From JBARKJ01 sp049801375 (lineage in GTDB: Bacteria; Nitrospirota; JACRHJ01), in assembly GCA_049801375.1 (NCBI GenBank), contig JBARKJ010000073.1, positions 35,444-99,443 of the forward strand: 64,000 bases of DNA, in the 5' to 3' direction. Of the stretch, positions 32,530-41,080 are shown one piece after another. Numbering within the stretch: position 1 is the stretch's first letter; the number at the start of each line of letters is the position of its first letter. A program made the position numbers and the translations under genes. Under the pieces are notes generated by a model, which worked only from the letters and a program-made list of their open reading frames with translations, did not search any database and had not been told where the DNA came from.

Positions 32530-35358
32530 TTAAAGTTTCGTTGCGAGTTTTTCCACGTCGTAGGCCTCTATCACGTCACCGACCTTGATGTCGTTGAAGT
32601 TCTCGACGCCTATGCCGCATTCGTATCCTGTCTGGACTTCGCGCACGTCTTCTTTAAACCGCTTCAGCGAGGACAGCTTGCCTTCGAATATCACCACGTT
32701 GTCCCGGAGCACCCGCACTCCCGCGCTCCCCCTGGTGATGACGCCGTCCAGGACGTAGCATCCTGCGATAAGGCCTATTTTCGGAACGCTGAACGTCTGA
32801 CGGACCTCCGCACGTCCGAGTACCTTCTCCTTGAGCGTCGGCTCCAGCAGACCTTCCATCGCCAGCCGCACCTCATCGATTGCGTTGTAGATTATGTTAT
32901 ACAGACGGACGTCCACGCCCTCCGCCTCCGCAAGCTGGGATGCCTTGGGCTCCGGGCGGATATTGAAGCCTATGATAATGGCGTTAGACGCCGAGGCCAG
33001 CATCACGTCGGACTCCGTTATCGCGCCGACCGAGCCGTGTATCACGTTCAGCTTCACCGCCTCCGTGGACAGCTTGGTGAGCGACTCCGAGACCGCCTCC
33101 ACCGAGCCCTGCACGTCGGCCTTTATTATAATATTAAGCTCTTTGACCTCGCCTTTCTGGATCTGCGAGAACAGGTCATCGAGCGTAACTCTCTTGTGGA
33201 GGGCAAGCTCCGCTTCTCTCACTTTCTGCATCCTGGACTGGGCGACCTGACGGGCCTTCTTCTCGTCTTCCATCACGACGAACGAATCTCCCGCCTGCGG
33301 TACTCCTGAAAGCCCTATGACCTCGACCGGATATGAAGGCGTGGCCTCCTTCTCTTTCTTGCCTTTGTCGTTTAAGAGCATCCTTATGCGTCCGGAGTGC
33401 TGGCCTGTTACGAATACGTCTCCGGGCCTGATGGTCCCGGTGGAGACCAGCACCGTGGCCACGGGGCCGCGTCCCTTGTCAAGTTTGGCCTCGATGATAG
33501 TGCCATGGCCGGGCTTGTTCGGATTTGCCTTCAGCTCCATTACGTCCGCCTGGAGGAGTATCATCTCGAGAAGGCTTTCGATGCCGATGCGCTTCTTCGC
33601 GGATACCGGGACGAATATCGTATCGCCACCCCAATCTTCCGGCACAAGGCCCTGGTCGGAAAGCTCCCTCTTCACTCTGTCCTGATCTGCTTCAGGCTTG
33701 TCTATCTTGTTTATCGCGACAATAATAGGCACTTTCGCCGCTTTTGAATGGTTGATGGCTTCCAGTGTCTGGGGACGCACGCCGTCTTCCGCCGCCACGA
33801 CCAGGACGACTATGTCCGTCACCTGTGCGCCCCTCGCCCTCATCGCGGTGAAAGCCTCGTGGCCCGGGGTGTCCAGGAATACTATATCCTTATCATTCAG
33901 GCGCACCCTATATGCGCCGATGTGCTGTGTGATGCCGCCGGCTTCATCCTTCGTCACGCTCGTCTGACGGATCGCGTCAAGGAGCGAGGTCTTGCCGTGG
34001 TCGACGTGCCCCATGATGGTAACGATGGGGGGACGCGGCCTCAGGTCCTCCGGACGGTCCTGTTCCTCTTCGACAAAAGCTTCCTCGTCGGTTATCGGCG
34101 TTACGTCCACCTTCAGGCCGTACTGGTCCGCCAGGAGTACCGCTGCGTCCGTATCGATGGCGTTATTGATCGTCGCCATCATACCCATCTCGAAAAGCTT
34201 TTTAATTACATCGCCGGATTTGACGCCTATCTTGTCGGCGAAATCCTTAACTGTAATACCCTCGGTAATCTTCACGGCCTTTTTCCTTGCTACAGTTGAG
34301 GCGATGTCCTCCACGGCCGCGGCAGCGGCTGAAGGGGCCTGATGTTTCTGATGTGTTCTGAAATCCTGCTTCTGGCCCCTCTTTTTCGATCCCCTGAAGT
34401 CCTGCCACTTCTGAGGGCCACTGCCTTCTTTTTTGGGGAAGGCGGTATCCGGCCCGGCCGGTTTCTTCTTTACGGTCTGCAGGCGGTTTTTCAGCTTGGA
34501 CGAAATAGTAGGCACCTTATCGACGCCGTCCATCACTTCCACTTCTGTCCGGACCGGCTTCGGCCCTTTCGACTTTTTCAATTTTGCGAGCGCCTCTTTT
34601 GCCGCCTGCTCCTTCTGAGCCGGCGTCTGCTGCTGCGGCGCGGGATGGGAAGGCCTGCGTTGCGACGGAGCGCCTTCTTTCTTCCTGAGAGCGTCCGCCG
34701 CGAGCCGGTCGAGCATCTCCTGGGAGACAACCGGCCTTGGAGGCGCTTCCGCTACAGGCGGCGCCTTAGGCGGCTCCTGCACGGCAGGTTCCACCGTTTT
34801 TACCTCTGCCGTCATGGGCTCCTCGGGTGCCTTGACTTCGTGTGCCTTAGTTTCCTGGACTGGAACGGCTGGAACCGATGTAACCGATGGAGCCGCAGTT
34901 TCTATTTTTTCTTCCACCGGCGGCTGTTCGGAGGGCTTTACCTCGATTTTCGGCTTTATGATTTCGGCGGTTCCCACTCCCGGACCGGTGGCCACCGCAG
35001 TTGTATTCCTGTGTTTGAAGAAGCCCCCGAAACGGGAAGTAGGAGCCGGTTTTTCCATCTCCGTCTTTTCAACTTTTTTGGCGGCCGCCGGTCTCGCTTC
35101 TTCGTCGGAAGAGGGCGCTGAAGGGGCCGATTTGATTTTGACGGCGCCGGAAGGTCTTGAGCCAAGCTTCAACACTTCCGGTTTCACCGGTTTTTCCTTG
35201 GCCTTTCCGAACTTGTCCCGGAGGAGCTTGATATGATTGTCATCAAGACCTGAAGAAGGAGTCTTGCCCGTTACTCCCGCCCGCTCTAGCTCGGCAAGGA
35301 TATCTTTGTTATCGACATTGAATTCCTTCGCGAGGTCATAGACTCTCGGTTTTGCCAT
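32530..35358 (-). CDS. infB: Translation initiation factor IF-2
   Basis: GTPase that brings initiator tRNA to the 30S subunit and promotes subunit joining. At 942 residues it has an N-terminal IF2_N domain (VYDLAKEFNVDNKDILAEL). A long Pro/Lys/Glu-rich linker and a second IF2_N domain near 365-415 come next. The GTPase has GHVDHGKTSLLDAI near 451, DTPGHEAFTAM and NKIDKPEAD. Domains II to IV complete it. Nothing is missing. It lies in the nusA-YlxR/L7Ae-infB order with an eight-base gap to the preceding gene. Confidence 0.97.
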   Translation of the reverse strand: MAKPRVYDLAKEFNVDNKDILAELERAGVTGKTPSSGLDDNHIKLLRDKFGKAKEKPVKPEVLKLGSRPSGAVKIKSAPSAPSSDEEARPAAAKKVEKTEMEKPAPTSRFGGFFKHRNTTAVATGPGVGTAEIIKPKIEVKPSEQPPVEEKIETAAPSVTSVPAVPVQETKAHEVKAPEEPMTAEVKTVEPAVQEPPKAPPVAEAPPRPVVSQEMLDRLAADALRKKEGAPSQRRPSHPAPQQQTPAQKEQAAKEALAKLKKSKGPKPVRTEVEVMDGVDKVPTISSKLKNRLQTVKKKPAGPDTAFPKKEGSGPQKWQDFRGSKKRGQKQDFRTHQKHQAPSAAAAAVEDIASTVARKKAVKITEGITVKDFADKIGVKSGDVIKKLFEMGMMATINNAIDTDAAVLLADQYGLKVDVTPITDEEAFVEEEQDRPEDLRPRPPIVTIMGHVDHGKTSLLDAIRQTSVTKDEAGGITQHIGAYRVRLNDKDIVFLDTPGHEAFTAMRARGAQVTDIVVLVVAAEDGVRPQTLEAINHSKAAKVPIIVAINKIDKPEADQDRVKRELSDQGLVPEDWGGDTIFVPVSAKKRIGIESLLEMILLQADVMELKANPNKPGHGTIIEAKLDKGRGPVATVLVSTGTIRPGDVFVTGQHSGRIRMLLNDKGKKEKEATPSYPVEVIGLSGVPQAGDSFVVMEDEKKARQVAQSRMQKVREAELALHKRVTLDDLFSQIQKGEVKELNIIIKADVQGSVEAVSESLTKLSTEAVKLNVIHGSVGAITESDVMLASASNAIIIGFNIRPEPKASQLAEAEGVDVRLYNIIYNAIDEVRLAMEGLLEPTLKEKVLGRAEVRQTFSVPKIGLIAGCYVLDGVITRGSAGVRVLRDNVVIFEGKLSSLKRFKEDVREVQTGYECGIGVENFNDIKVGDVIEAYDVEKLATKL

Positions 35359-35366
35359 TTGTTAAA

Positions 35367-35957
35367 TCACCCCCTGCTGACATTTAAAAAACGCGACAGT
35401 TCCCTCGCCAAAGACCGCGAGAGCTCCGACGGCTTCACGTATATTATCCCGACCGGCGAAGAGCCTAGAATAGCGCCGAGCGCCTCTTTGTCCGAAAAAT
35501 TAAATACCAAGGAATTCTCCCCGTTCATCCTCTCGAAAAGCCTCTTCCGGCTATTTTCCGCCAGGTCTTCCGAGACCACCATCACGCCGCCTGGCGTCTT
35601 GTAATTCTCGCCGAGCGCCGCGTCAAACCCATATACTGCGAGCCCCGCTTTCCTCGCCATCCCCAGGAGAGCCGAGGCTTTTTTCCCGACCTTCTCCGTC
35701 AGTTCCTTATAAAACGCTTCTCTAATCGGCGGCTCGACTTGCTGCTTCAAAGCCCGCGAAAGGGCACCGCCAGCCCCGGTCTTCAGGAGCTTTTCGATGC
35801 ATTCCTTTTCCGGGCATATGTAAGCCCCCCTGCCGGGGACCTTCTCATTATAATCTATTATTATAACGCCCTCCGGGGAGGCCGCCATTCTTATAAGCTC
35901 CCCTTTTTCGCCCTTCTTGCGGCAGGCTATGCACGTCCTCTCAGGCTGCGCCTTCAT
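35367..35957 (-). CDS. Fused YlxR (DUF448) and L7Ae-like RNA-binding protein
   Basis: About 196 residues with two domains. The N-terminal YlxR domain has CIACRKKGEKGELIR and GRGAYICPEKECIEK. The C-terminal L7Ae/L30e-like domain has KASALLGMARKAGLAVYG and a GVMVVSEDLAENSRKRL core. In Bacillus these are separate genes, ylxR and ylxQ, in the same place between nusA and infB. I chose the ATG at 35957 (MKAQPERTCIACRKK), which overlaps the nusA end by 17 bases. RNA binding is inferred from the folds; the targets are unknown. Confidence 0.9.
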   Translation of the reverse strand: MKAQPERTCIACRKKGEKGELIRMAASPEGVIIIDYNEKVPGRGAYICPEKECIEKLLKTGAGGALSRALKQQVEPPIREAFYKELTEKVGKKASALLGMARKAGLAVYGFDAALGENYKTPGGVMVVSEDLAENSRKRLFERMNGENSLVFNFSDKEALGAILGSSPVGIIYVKPSELSRSLARELSRFLNVSRG

Positions 35958-37113
35958 CGCTCGCTTCTGGCTCGGCGGCTTCCGCCGAATCTGCATCTGC
36001 CGCCTGCGCCTCTTCCAGGAGTCTGGACTCGCGCGCGATTGCCTCCTCTATCTCCTTCTCCCTGTCCTTCTGTGTCATCTTGTCGTATTCGGACTCGGAG
36101 TAGATATCTATCTTCCATCCGGTAAGCTTCGCGGCGAGCCGCACGTTCTGCCCCTTCTTGCCTATCGCAAGCGATAGCTGGGTATCCGATACTATGACCA
36201 GTGCGGATTTCTCGTCCTCGTCCACGGCTACCTTTTCCACTGTGGCGGGAGAGAGAGCCTTGCTTATGAACTGTATGGGGTCCTCCGTCCAGGGGATGAT
36301 GTCTATTTTCTCCCCGCGGAGTTCCCGGACGACCGCCTGGACCCTGGAGCCTTTCATCCCGACGCATGCGCCGACCGGGTCAACCGCCGAATCCTTAGAC
36401 TGGACGGCAATTTTCGTTCTGTCTCCAGCTTCGCGCACCGCGCCTTTTATCTGGACAATATTTTCGTAAATCTCCGGCACTTCCATCTCGAAGAGCTTGG
36501 AGACGAGTTCCGGGTTGCTTCTGGACAGCACTATCTGTGGCCCTTTGTTGGTCGTGCGGACGTCCAGCAGGTATGCCCGCACTCTGTCGCCCTGTTTGTA
36601 GTTCTCACGGGGGGCCTGCTCGCGCATCGGGAGGACCGCTTCGGTCTTTCCGATGTCGATGATGTAGTTGCCCTTCTCCTGGCGCATGACGATGCCGTTC
36701 ACAAGGTCGCCGATTCTGCCTGAGTATTCGTTCACGATGATGTCGCGCTCGGCTTCCTTGACCCTCTGCACTATTACCTGCTTCGCGGTCTGGGCCGCTA
36801 TGCGCCCGTAACCTTCAAAGTCCTGGAGGATGTCCACCTCGCCGCCGATTTCCGCCGTCGGGTCCAGTTCCTTCGCCTCTTCGAGCGTCATCTGGTTCCC
36901 GGGTTCCTCTACTTCCGTAACTACCTGATAGATTAAGTGGATGGAAATCTTTCCGTTTTTAGGGTCTACTTTGACCCTTATATTTTCGTTTTCCGGGAAC
37001 TTTCTCCTTGCCGCCGAGACCAGGGCGGACTCCACCGCTTCGAGGAGCACGTCCTTCGATATGCCCTTCTCCTTGCATATCTGGTCTATCACGGTAATCA
37101 GTTCGTGGTTCAT
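35941..37113 (-). CDS. nusA: Transcription termination/antitermination factor NusA
   Basis: Binds RNA polymerase and controls pausing, termination and antitermination. The 390-residue protein has the N-terminal polymerase-binding domain and an S1 domain (about 135-200, GDLVNGIVMRQEKGNYIID). Two KH domains follow (about 200-345, with VDPVGACVGMKGSRVQAVV and SLAIGKKGQNVRLAAKLTG). It lacks the extra acidic repeats of E. coli NusA and ends in a short Ala/Glu-rich tail. The ATG at 37113 is chosen because AGGAGG lies nine bases upstream. It follows rimP by 13 bp. Confidence 0.96.
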   Translation of the reverse strand: MNHELITVIDQICKEKGISKDVLLEAVESALVSAARRKFPENENIRVKVDPKNGKISIHLIYQVVTEVEEPGNQMTLEEAKELDPTAEIGGEVDILQDFEGYGRIAAQTAKQVIVQRVKEAERDIIVNEYSGRIGDLVNGIVMRQEKGNYIIDIGKTEAVLPMREQAPRENYKQGDRVRAYLLDVRTTNKGPQIVLSRSNPELVSKLFEMEVPEIYENIVQIKGAVREAGDRTKIAVQSKDSAVDPVGACVGMKGSRVQAVVRELRGEKIDIIPWTEDPIQFISKALSPATVEKVAVDEDEKSALVIVSDTQLSLAIGKKGQNVRLAAKLTGWKIDIYSESEYDKMTQKDREKEIEEAIARESRLLEEAQAADADSAEAAEPEASDEGAA

Positions 37114-37126
37114 CGAAAAATTCCTC

Positions 37127-37594
37127 CTAAAATTCGACTTCGAGGCGGGCCTTCTCGACCTGCCCATATTTTATATGGACCGTCTTTTTCCCGTCATTTA
37201 AGAGTAAATTAAACCCGTCGTTATCCGGCGAATCTATCCTGCCGACCATTACCTTCTGCCCGTCGATGGCCTCGTTCGTCTTCACCTTTGCCAGTTTGCC
37301 GGTGAAACGCTCATAGTCGGCGGGCTTGTAAAGCGGCCTGTCCAGGCCCGGAGAGGAAACTTCCAGGACGTACGCGCCTTGTATAAAGTCTTCCACCTCG
37401 ATTAGGGTGCTTATTTCACGGCTGACTGTCTCGCAGTCGCTGAGGGTCACTCCGCCCGGCTTATCTATGAAAAATTGCAGGCGCCATCGGCCGCTTTCCA
37501 TAACGAACTTGAGGTCGGCGACTTCGAAGCCCATATCCTCAATCACCGGCCCGACGACACGCCTCGCGGCCTCGACTACCTTTTCCCTGGCCAT
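37127..37594 (-). CDS. rimP: Ribosome maturation factor RimP
   Basis: Assists 30S subunit assembly. About 155 residues, with the family segments VGPVIEDMGFEVADLKFV and DCETVSREISTLIEVEDF. The motif YVLEVSSPGLDRPLYKPADY is nearly invariant in RimP. The ATG at 37594 has AGGGTG in front of it. A GTG nine codons upstream lacks a ribosome binding site. It is the first gene of the rimP-nusA-infB operon. I saw no convincing promoter in the 70 bp upstream. Confidence 0.94.
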   Translation of the reverse strand: MAREKVVEAARRVVGPVIEDMGFEVADLKFVMESGRWRLQFFIDKPGGVTLSDCETVSREISTLIEVEDFIQGAYVLEVSSPGLDRPLYKPADYERFTGKLAKVKTNEAIDGQKVMVGRIDSPDNDGFNLLLNDGKKTVHIKYGQVEKARLEVEF

Positions 37595-37690
37595 ACGGAC
37601 ACCCTGTTTTATCACCCCCACGAAACGATTTACCTGTCCAGAGCGATAGCGAAGACAGAAAACGGGGGGCCAGCGACTTTAAAAGTCCTT

Positions 37691-37720
37691 AAACAAAAAG
37701 AGTGGGCCTTTCGAGCCCAC
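37691..37720 (-). terminator. Rho-independent terminator after aspC
   Basis: On the minus strand GTGGGC pairs with GCCCAC (complements of 37715-37720 and 37702-37707) around a seven-base loop, followed by TCTTTTTGTTT. It ends the acp-exbB-exbD-cbiC-aspC transcript before rimP. Confidence 0.8.
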
Positions 37721-37805
37721 CCAGCAGTATTTGCTTCTGAGTTACTGTAATTTTTATCATAAACAGCTACGGATTGCAAGCAAAAAGTGCAATCCAGCAG
37801 TATAT

Positions 37806-38999
37806 TTAGGACAGTTCCGACACCGCTTTTTCTATCCTGTCCAGCCCCTTCTCTATCGCCGCCATGGAGGTCGCATAAGAGAGGCGGATGTACTCGTCCG
37901 CGCCGAAAGCGTCGCCGGAAACCACGGCCACATTAGCCTCCTCCAGGAGATACGCCGCGAGGTCGGCGGAGCCTTTTATCTGTTTGCCTTTAAAACTTTT
38001 CCCGTATATTGGAGAGACGCGCGGGAAGGCATAGAACGCCCCCACCGGAGTCGGGCAGGAAAATCCCGGTATCGCGTTCAGGCGCTCCACGATATATTTG
38101 CGCCTCTTGTCGAACTCCGCGACCATCACCGGCAGGAAGTCCTGCGGGCCGTTAAGAGCCTCCACCGCCGCTTTTTGCGTGATGGAACAGGGGTTGGAAG
38201 TGCTCTGGGACTGTATCTTGGTCATTGCGCCGATGATTTCCTTCGGACCGGCGGCATAGCCCAGCCTCCAGCCGGTCATGGCGTGGGATTTGGACAAGCC
38301 GTTAATCGTGACCGTCAGGTCTTTGATGTCGTTTCCCAGCGAGGCGATGCTGACGTGCCGGAAGCCGTCATAGGTTATCTTCTCATAAATCTCGTCCGAA
38401 ATTACCATCACCTTGTGCTTGACCGCTATCTCCGCGATCTTCTCCAGCGCCTCTTTCGGATAACCGAGTCCGGTGGGGTTGGATGGGCTGTTCAGTATCA
38501 GCGCCCTGGTCTTTGGCGTTATGGCTTTCTCAAAAGCCTCCGCTGTCAGGACGAACCCCTCGTCTTCCCTCGTCTGGACAATAACCGGCGTCGCGTCGTT
38601 TAAAATTACCTGATCAGGGTATGACACCCAGTATGGGGCCGGGATTATCACTTCATCGCCGGGTCCATAGAGAGCCTGGGCTACGTTGTACAGCGAATGC
38701 TTTGCGCCGGTGGAAACGATTATCTGAGAACGGTCGTAATCGATGCCGTTGTCTTTTTTCAGCTTATTAATTATGGCGTCTTTAAGCTCGTCCGTGCCGC
38801 CGACGGCGGTATATTTCGTGAAACCATTTTTTATTGCCTTGACCGCCGCTTCCTTAATATTCTCCGGCGTGTCGAAATCGGGCTCTCCCGCGCCAAAACC
38901 CACGACATCTATACCTTCCGCCTTCATCGCCTTCGCCCTCGCGTCCACCGCGAGAGTGGGAGAAGGTTTAATACCTTTTACTCGCTCCGCCAGAACCAT
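37806..38999 (-). CDS. aspC: PLP-dependent aspartate-type aminotransferase (fold type I)
   Basis: Transfers amino groups between aspartate or related amino acids and 2-oxoglutarate. Residues typical of class I aminotransferases are VVGFGAGEPDFDTPENI and the PLP-lysine motif GLSKSHAMTGWRLGYAAGP. NSPSNPTGLGYPKEAL and the C-terminal phosphate-contacting Arg region EYIRLSYATS are also present. The 397-residue length and sequence fit the Ib subgroup of prokaryotic aspartate aminotransferases. Some members of this group also accept prephenate. It lies one base after cbiC. Confidence 0.93.
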   Translation of the reverse strand: MVLAERVKGIKPSPTLAVDARAKAMKAEGIDVVGFGAGEPDFDTPENIKEAAVKAIKNGFTKYTAVGGTDELKDAIINKLKKDNGIDYDRSQIIVSTGAKHSLYNVAQALYGPGDEVIIPAPYWVSYPDQVILNDATPVIVQTREDEGFVLTAEAFEKAITPKTRALILNSPSNPTGLGYPKEALEKIAEIAVKHKVMVISDEIYEKITYDGFRHVSIASLGNDIKDLTVTINGLSKSHAMTGWRLGYAAGPKEIIGAMTKIQSQSTSNPCSITQKAAVEALNGPQDFLPVMVAEFDKRRKYIVERLNAIPGFSCPTPVGAFYAFPRVSPIYGKSFKGKQIKGSADLAAYLLEEANVAVVSGDAFGADEYIRLSYATSMAAIEKGLDRIEKAVSELS

Positions 39000-39000
39000 C

Positions 39001-39633
39001 TCAAAAGCCTCCTTGATTCGCTAATTTTATTATTGCATTCACCACGGCCGCCGCAACCGGAGTACCGCCCTTCCTGCCGCGATTGGTGATAAAAGGGACT
39101 TCCCGTACCATCTCCAGCGCCTCTTTCGATTCCGCCGCGCCCACGAACCCCACAGGCACACCCACGATAAGAGCAGGCTTCACCCCCTCTTTCAGCAGGC
39201 GCATAAGCTCGAAAAGCGCCGTAGGCGCGTTTCCCGTGGCCACTATGGAGCCGTCAATCAAGCCAAGCCCTGCGGCCTTTCTTATGCCTGCCGCGGAGCG
39301 TGTAATCCCCTCGCTTTTGGCAGTCTGTTTCACGTCCTGGTCGGTAACGAAACAGAAGGCCTCGGCGGCCCCCGGCCTTTCTTTCGTTATGCCGGCGCGC
39401 AGCATGTTCACGTCGGTTATTATATTGCAGGAGGAGGCGATGGCGGAAATACCGGCGGCTACCGCACCTTCGGAAAATATCAGGAGGTCCGCAAATTCCG
39501 GGTCGGCGGTCGCATGGACGACCCTTTTCAGGACTTCCTTCTCCGGCCCCTTAAATCCTTTGCCTTCGAGAAGCCCTTCAATAATCTCAAAGCTTCTGGA
39601 CTCGATTGCGCGGGGATCCGAGAGGAATTCCAA
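39001..39633 (-). CDS. cbiC: Precorrin-8X methylmutase (CbiC/CobH)
   Basis: Moves the C-11 methyl group to C-12 in cobalamin biosynthesis, producing hydrogenobyrinic or cobyrinic acid. The 210-residue protein carries RVVHATADPEFADLL with the catalytic His and SCNIITDVNMLRAGI. VGVPVGFVGAAESKE and TNRGRKGGTPVAAAVVNAI are also characteristic. It is the only corrin-ring gene visible in the window. It lies directly downstream of exbB/exbD and upstream of aspC. The CbiMQO transporter at 7204-9535 may supply the same pathway with cobalt. Confidence 0.94.
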   Translation of the reverse strand: MEFLSDPRAIESRSFEIIEGLLEGKGFKGPEKEVLKRVVHATADPEFADLLIFSEGAVAAGISAIASSCNIITDVNMLRAGITKERPGAAEAFCFVTDQDVKQTAKSEGITRSAAGIRKAAGLGLIDGSIVATGNAPTALFELMRLLKEGVKPALIVGVPVGFVGAAESKEALEMVREVPFITNRGRKGGTPVAAAVVNAIIKLANQGGF

Positions 39634-39634
39634 C

Positions 39635-40063
39635 CTACTTGTTCCCCGCTTTTTTCTGGTCCGTAGCGATGGCGAGTTTTAAAGCCCCGGCCTCTTTTGC
39701 CATGTCCAGGATCTTCACGACCTCACCCTCCATGACGGTCTCGTCGGCCTTTATGACGACGGTTTTATCCGGGCTTACCGCCATGCGCGAAGTGAGGAGC
39801 CCTTTTAAATCATCCAGGCTGACCTGGGCTTTGTTCAGATAGATTATGTTGCCGGGAGCGACGGATACAACGGTAGTCTGCTCTTCCTGCGGCTCCGCGG
39901 TAGCAGCCTGCGGGAGCTTTATTTTGAACGCATTGTTCATCATGAGCGGCGTCGTAACCATGAAAATGACCAGGAGCACCATCACCACGTCCGTGAGTGG
40001 AGTGATGTTGATGTCGGACATTATCTTGGTCTTGCTGGTCCTGGTAATGCCCCATTTGCGCAT
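39635..40063 (-). CDS. Biopolymer transport protein ExbD/TolR
   Basis: 142-residue subunit of a proton-driven energy transducer that works with ExbB/TolQ. One N-terminal membrane helix contains the essential Asp in the segment DINITPLTDVVMVLLVIFM. A periplasmic domain follows (VVIKADETVMEGEVVKILD). A TonB-type and a TolA-type partner are both possible; neither gene is visible. It overlaps nothing but lies one base from exbB and one from cbiC. Confidence 0.93.
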   Translation of the reverse strand: MRKWGITRTSKTKIMSDINITPLTDVVMVLLVIFMVTTPLMMNNAFKIKLPQAATAEPQEEQTTVVSVAPGNIIYLNKAQVSLDDLKGLLTSRMAVSPDKTVVIKADETVMEGEVVKILDMAKEAGALKLAIATDQKKAGNK

Positions 40064-40064
40064 A

Positions 40065-40691
40065 TTATGACTTCCTCTCGAGCAACGAATCGATAGCCTC
40101 GGAGGCGGTGGACTCCATCTCCGAGACCATCCTGTTGACGCGGTGGGTGTAGTAATTGAACATTATGACCGCCGGGACCGCCACGAAAAGGCCGGTAGCC
40201 GTGGCCACCAGGGCCTCCGCGATGCCGTTCGCGACTACGGCGGGGCCGCCGCCCGATGCGAGCGAGAGGTCGTGGAATGCGCGGATGATGCCGATGACGG
40301 TGCCAAAGAGCCCGACAAAAGGCGTAACGCTCCCGGTGGTGCCTATTATGCCGAGATTCCTCTCCAGGTGCAGCGTCTCCTTCATCGCGGCCTTCTCCAT
40401 AGACTCGCCCATAGCCTCTTCACCGTGATGGAACGAGGAAAGGCCGGCTTTTATGATAGAGGCAATCGACGTGGTGGAACTTTCGCAAAGTTCAATGGCA
40501 TCGGAGATATTCCCAGATCGCAGGACTTTTTTAAGCCTGCCCAGGAATTCCGATTTGCCTTTCTCCGCCTTGTGGAATACCCACCCCCTCTCCAGCATTA
40601 CCGCGATCGAAAGGATGGAAAAACCGGCAAGGACTATCATCGTCCAGCCGCCTTTTGACAGGAGTTGGAAAAAGCTTAGGTCCTGAAACAT
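40065..40691 (-). CDS. MotA/TolQ/ExbB proton channel family protein
   Basis: 208-residue inner-membrane subunit with three membrane helices (about 15-35, 118-140 and 160-185). The family core GTTGSVTPFVGLFGTVIGII and VPAVIMFNYYTHRVNRM is present. With the adjacent ExbD/TolR-like protein it forms the pentamer-dimer motor that converts proton flow to work across the envelope. Following it are cbiC and aspC; preceding it is an acyl carrier protein. TolQ versus ExbB cannot be settled without the partner genes. Confidence 0.93.
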   Translation of the reverse strand: MFQDLSFFQLLSKGGWTMIVLAGFSILSIAVMLERGWVFHKAEKGKSEFLGRLKKVLRSGNISDAIELCESSTTSIASIIKAGLSSFHHGEEAMGESMEKAAMKETLHLERNLGIIGTTGSVTPFVGLFGTVIGIIRAFHDLSLASGGGPAVVANGIAEALVATATGLFVAVPAVIMFNYYTHRVNRMVSEMESTASEAIDSLLERKS

Positions 40692-40716
40692 GCCCCTAAT
40701 CCTCCGTGATATATTG

Positions 40717-40983
40717 TTATTTTGAATTTTTAAGGACGAATTCAGCGAGCGCGTTTATAGAAGCGAAAGCCTCCCGCCCCACCGCCTCGTCCGGTACCTG
40801 CACTCCAAACTCCTGCTCAAGCCCCACGACGAGTTCCAGCGCGTCTATCGAATCCAGGCCCAGCCCCTCACCGAAAAGCGGTGCATCGTCGTCTATCGCC
40901 TCAGGCTCCATCTGGAGCTTCAACCTCTGGATTATCAGTTTCTTGAGCCTGTCCTTGACTTCCATCAACTCTACTTCCTGCAT
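40717..40983 (-). CDS. Acyl carrier protein
   Basis: 88-residue ACP with the phosphopantetheine attachment motif GLDSIDALELVVGLEQ; the serine in DSI is modified by holo-ACP synthase. The sequence differs from the housekeeping fatty-acid ACP, whose motif is usually GADSLDTVEL, so it is probably a secondary ACP of the phosphopantetheine-binding family for a dedicated acyl or aminoacyl transfer. The ATG at 40983 follows GGAGG. It is the first gene after a good promoter at 41024-41053. No synthase partner is nearby. Confidence 0.87.
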   Translation of the reverse strand: MQEVELMEVKDRLKKLIIQRLKLQMEPEAIDDDAPLFGEGLGLDSIDALELVVGLEQEFGVQVPDEAVGREAFASINALAEFVLKNSK

Positions 40984-41023
40984 TTTACCCTGCCTCCTCA
41001 AACTATAAGAAAAACGAGAGATT

Positions 41024-41053
41024 ATTGTATTACCGGCGGCGTAACCTTGTCAA
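41024..41053 (-). promoter_or_regulatory. Sigma70-type promoter for acp-exbB-exbD-cbiC-aspC
   Basis: On the minus strand a consensus TTGACA (complement of 41048-41053), an 18-bp spacer and TACAAT (complement of 41024-41029) lie about 40 bases upstream of the ACP start. Confidence 0.65.
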
Positions 41054-41080
41054 GCCAAAGTTCATGGGAGAAATATCTTC

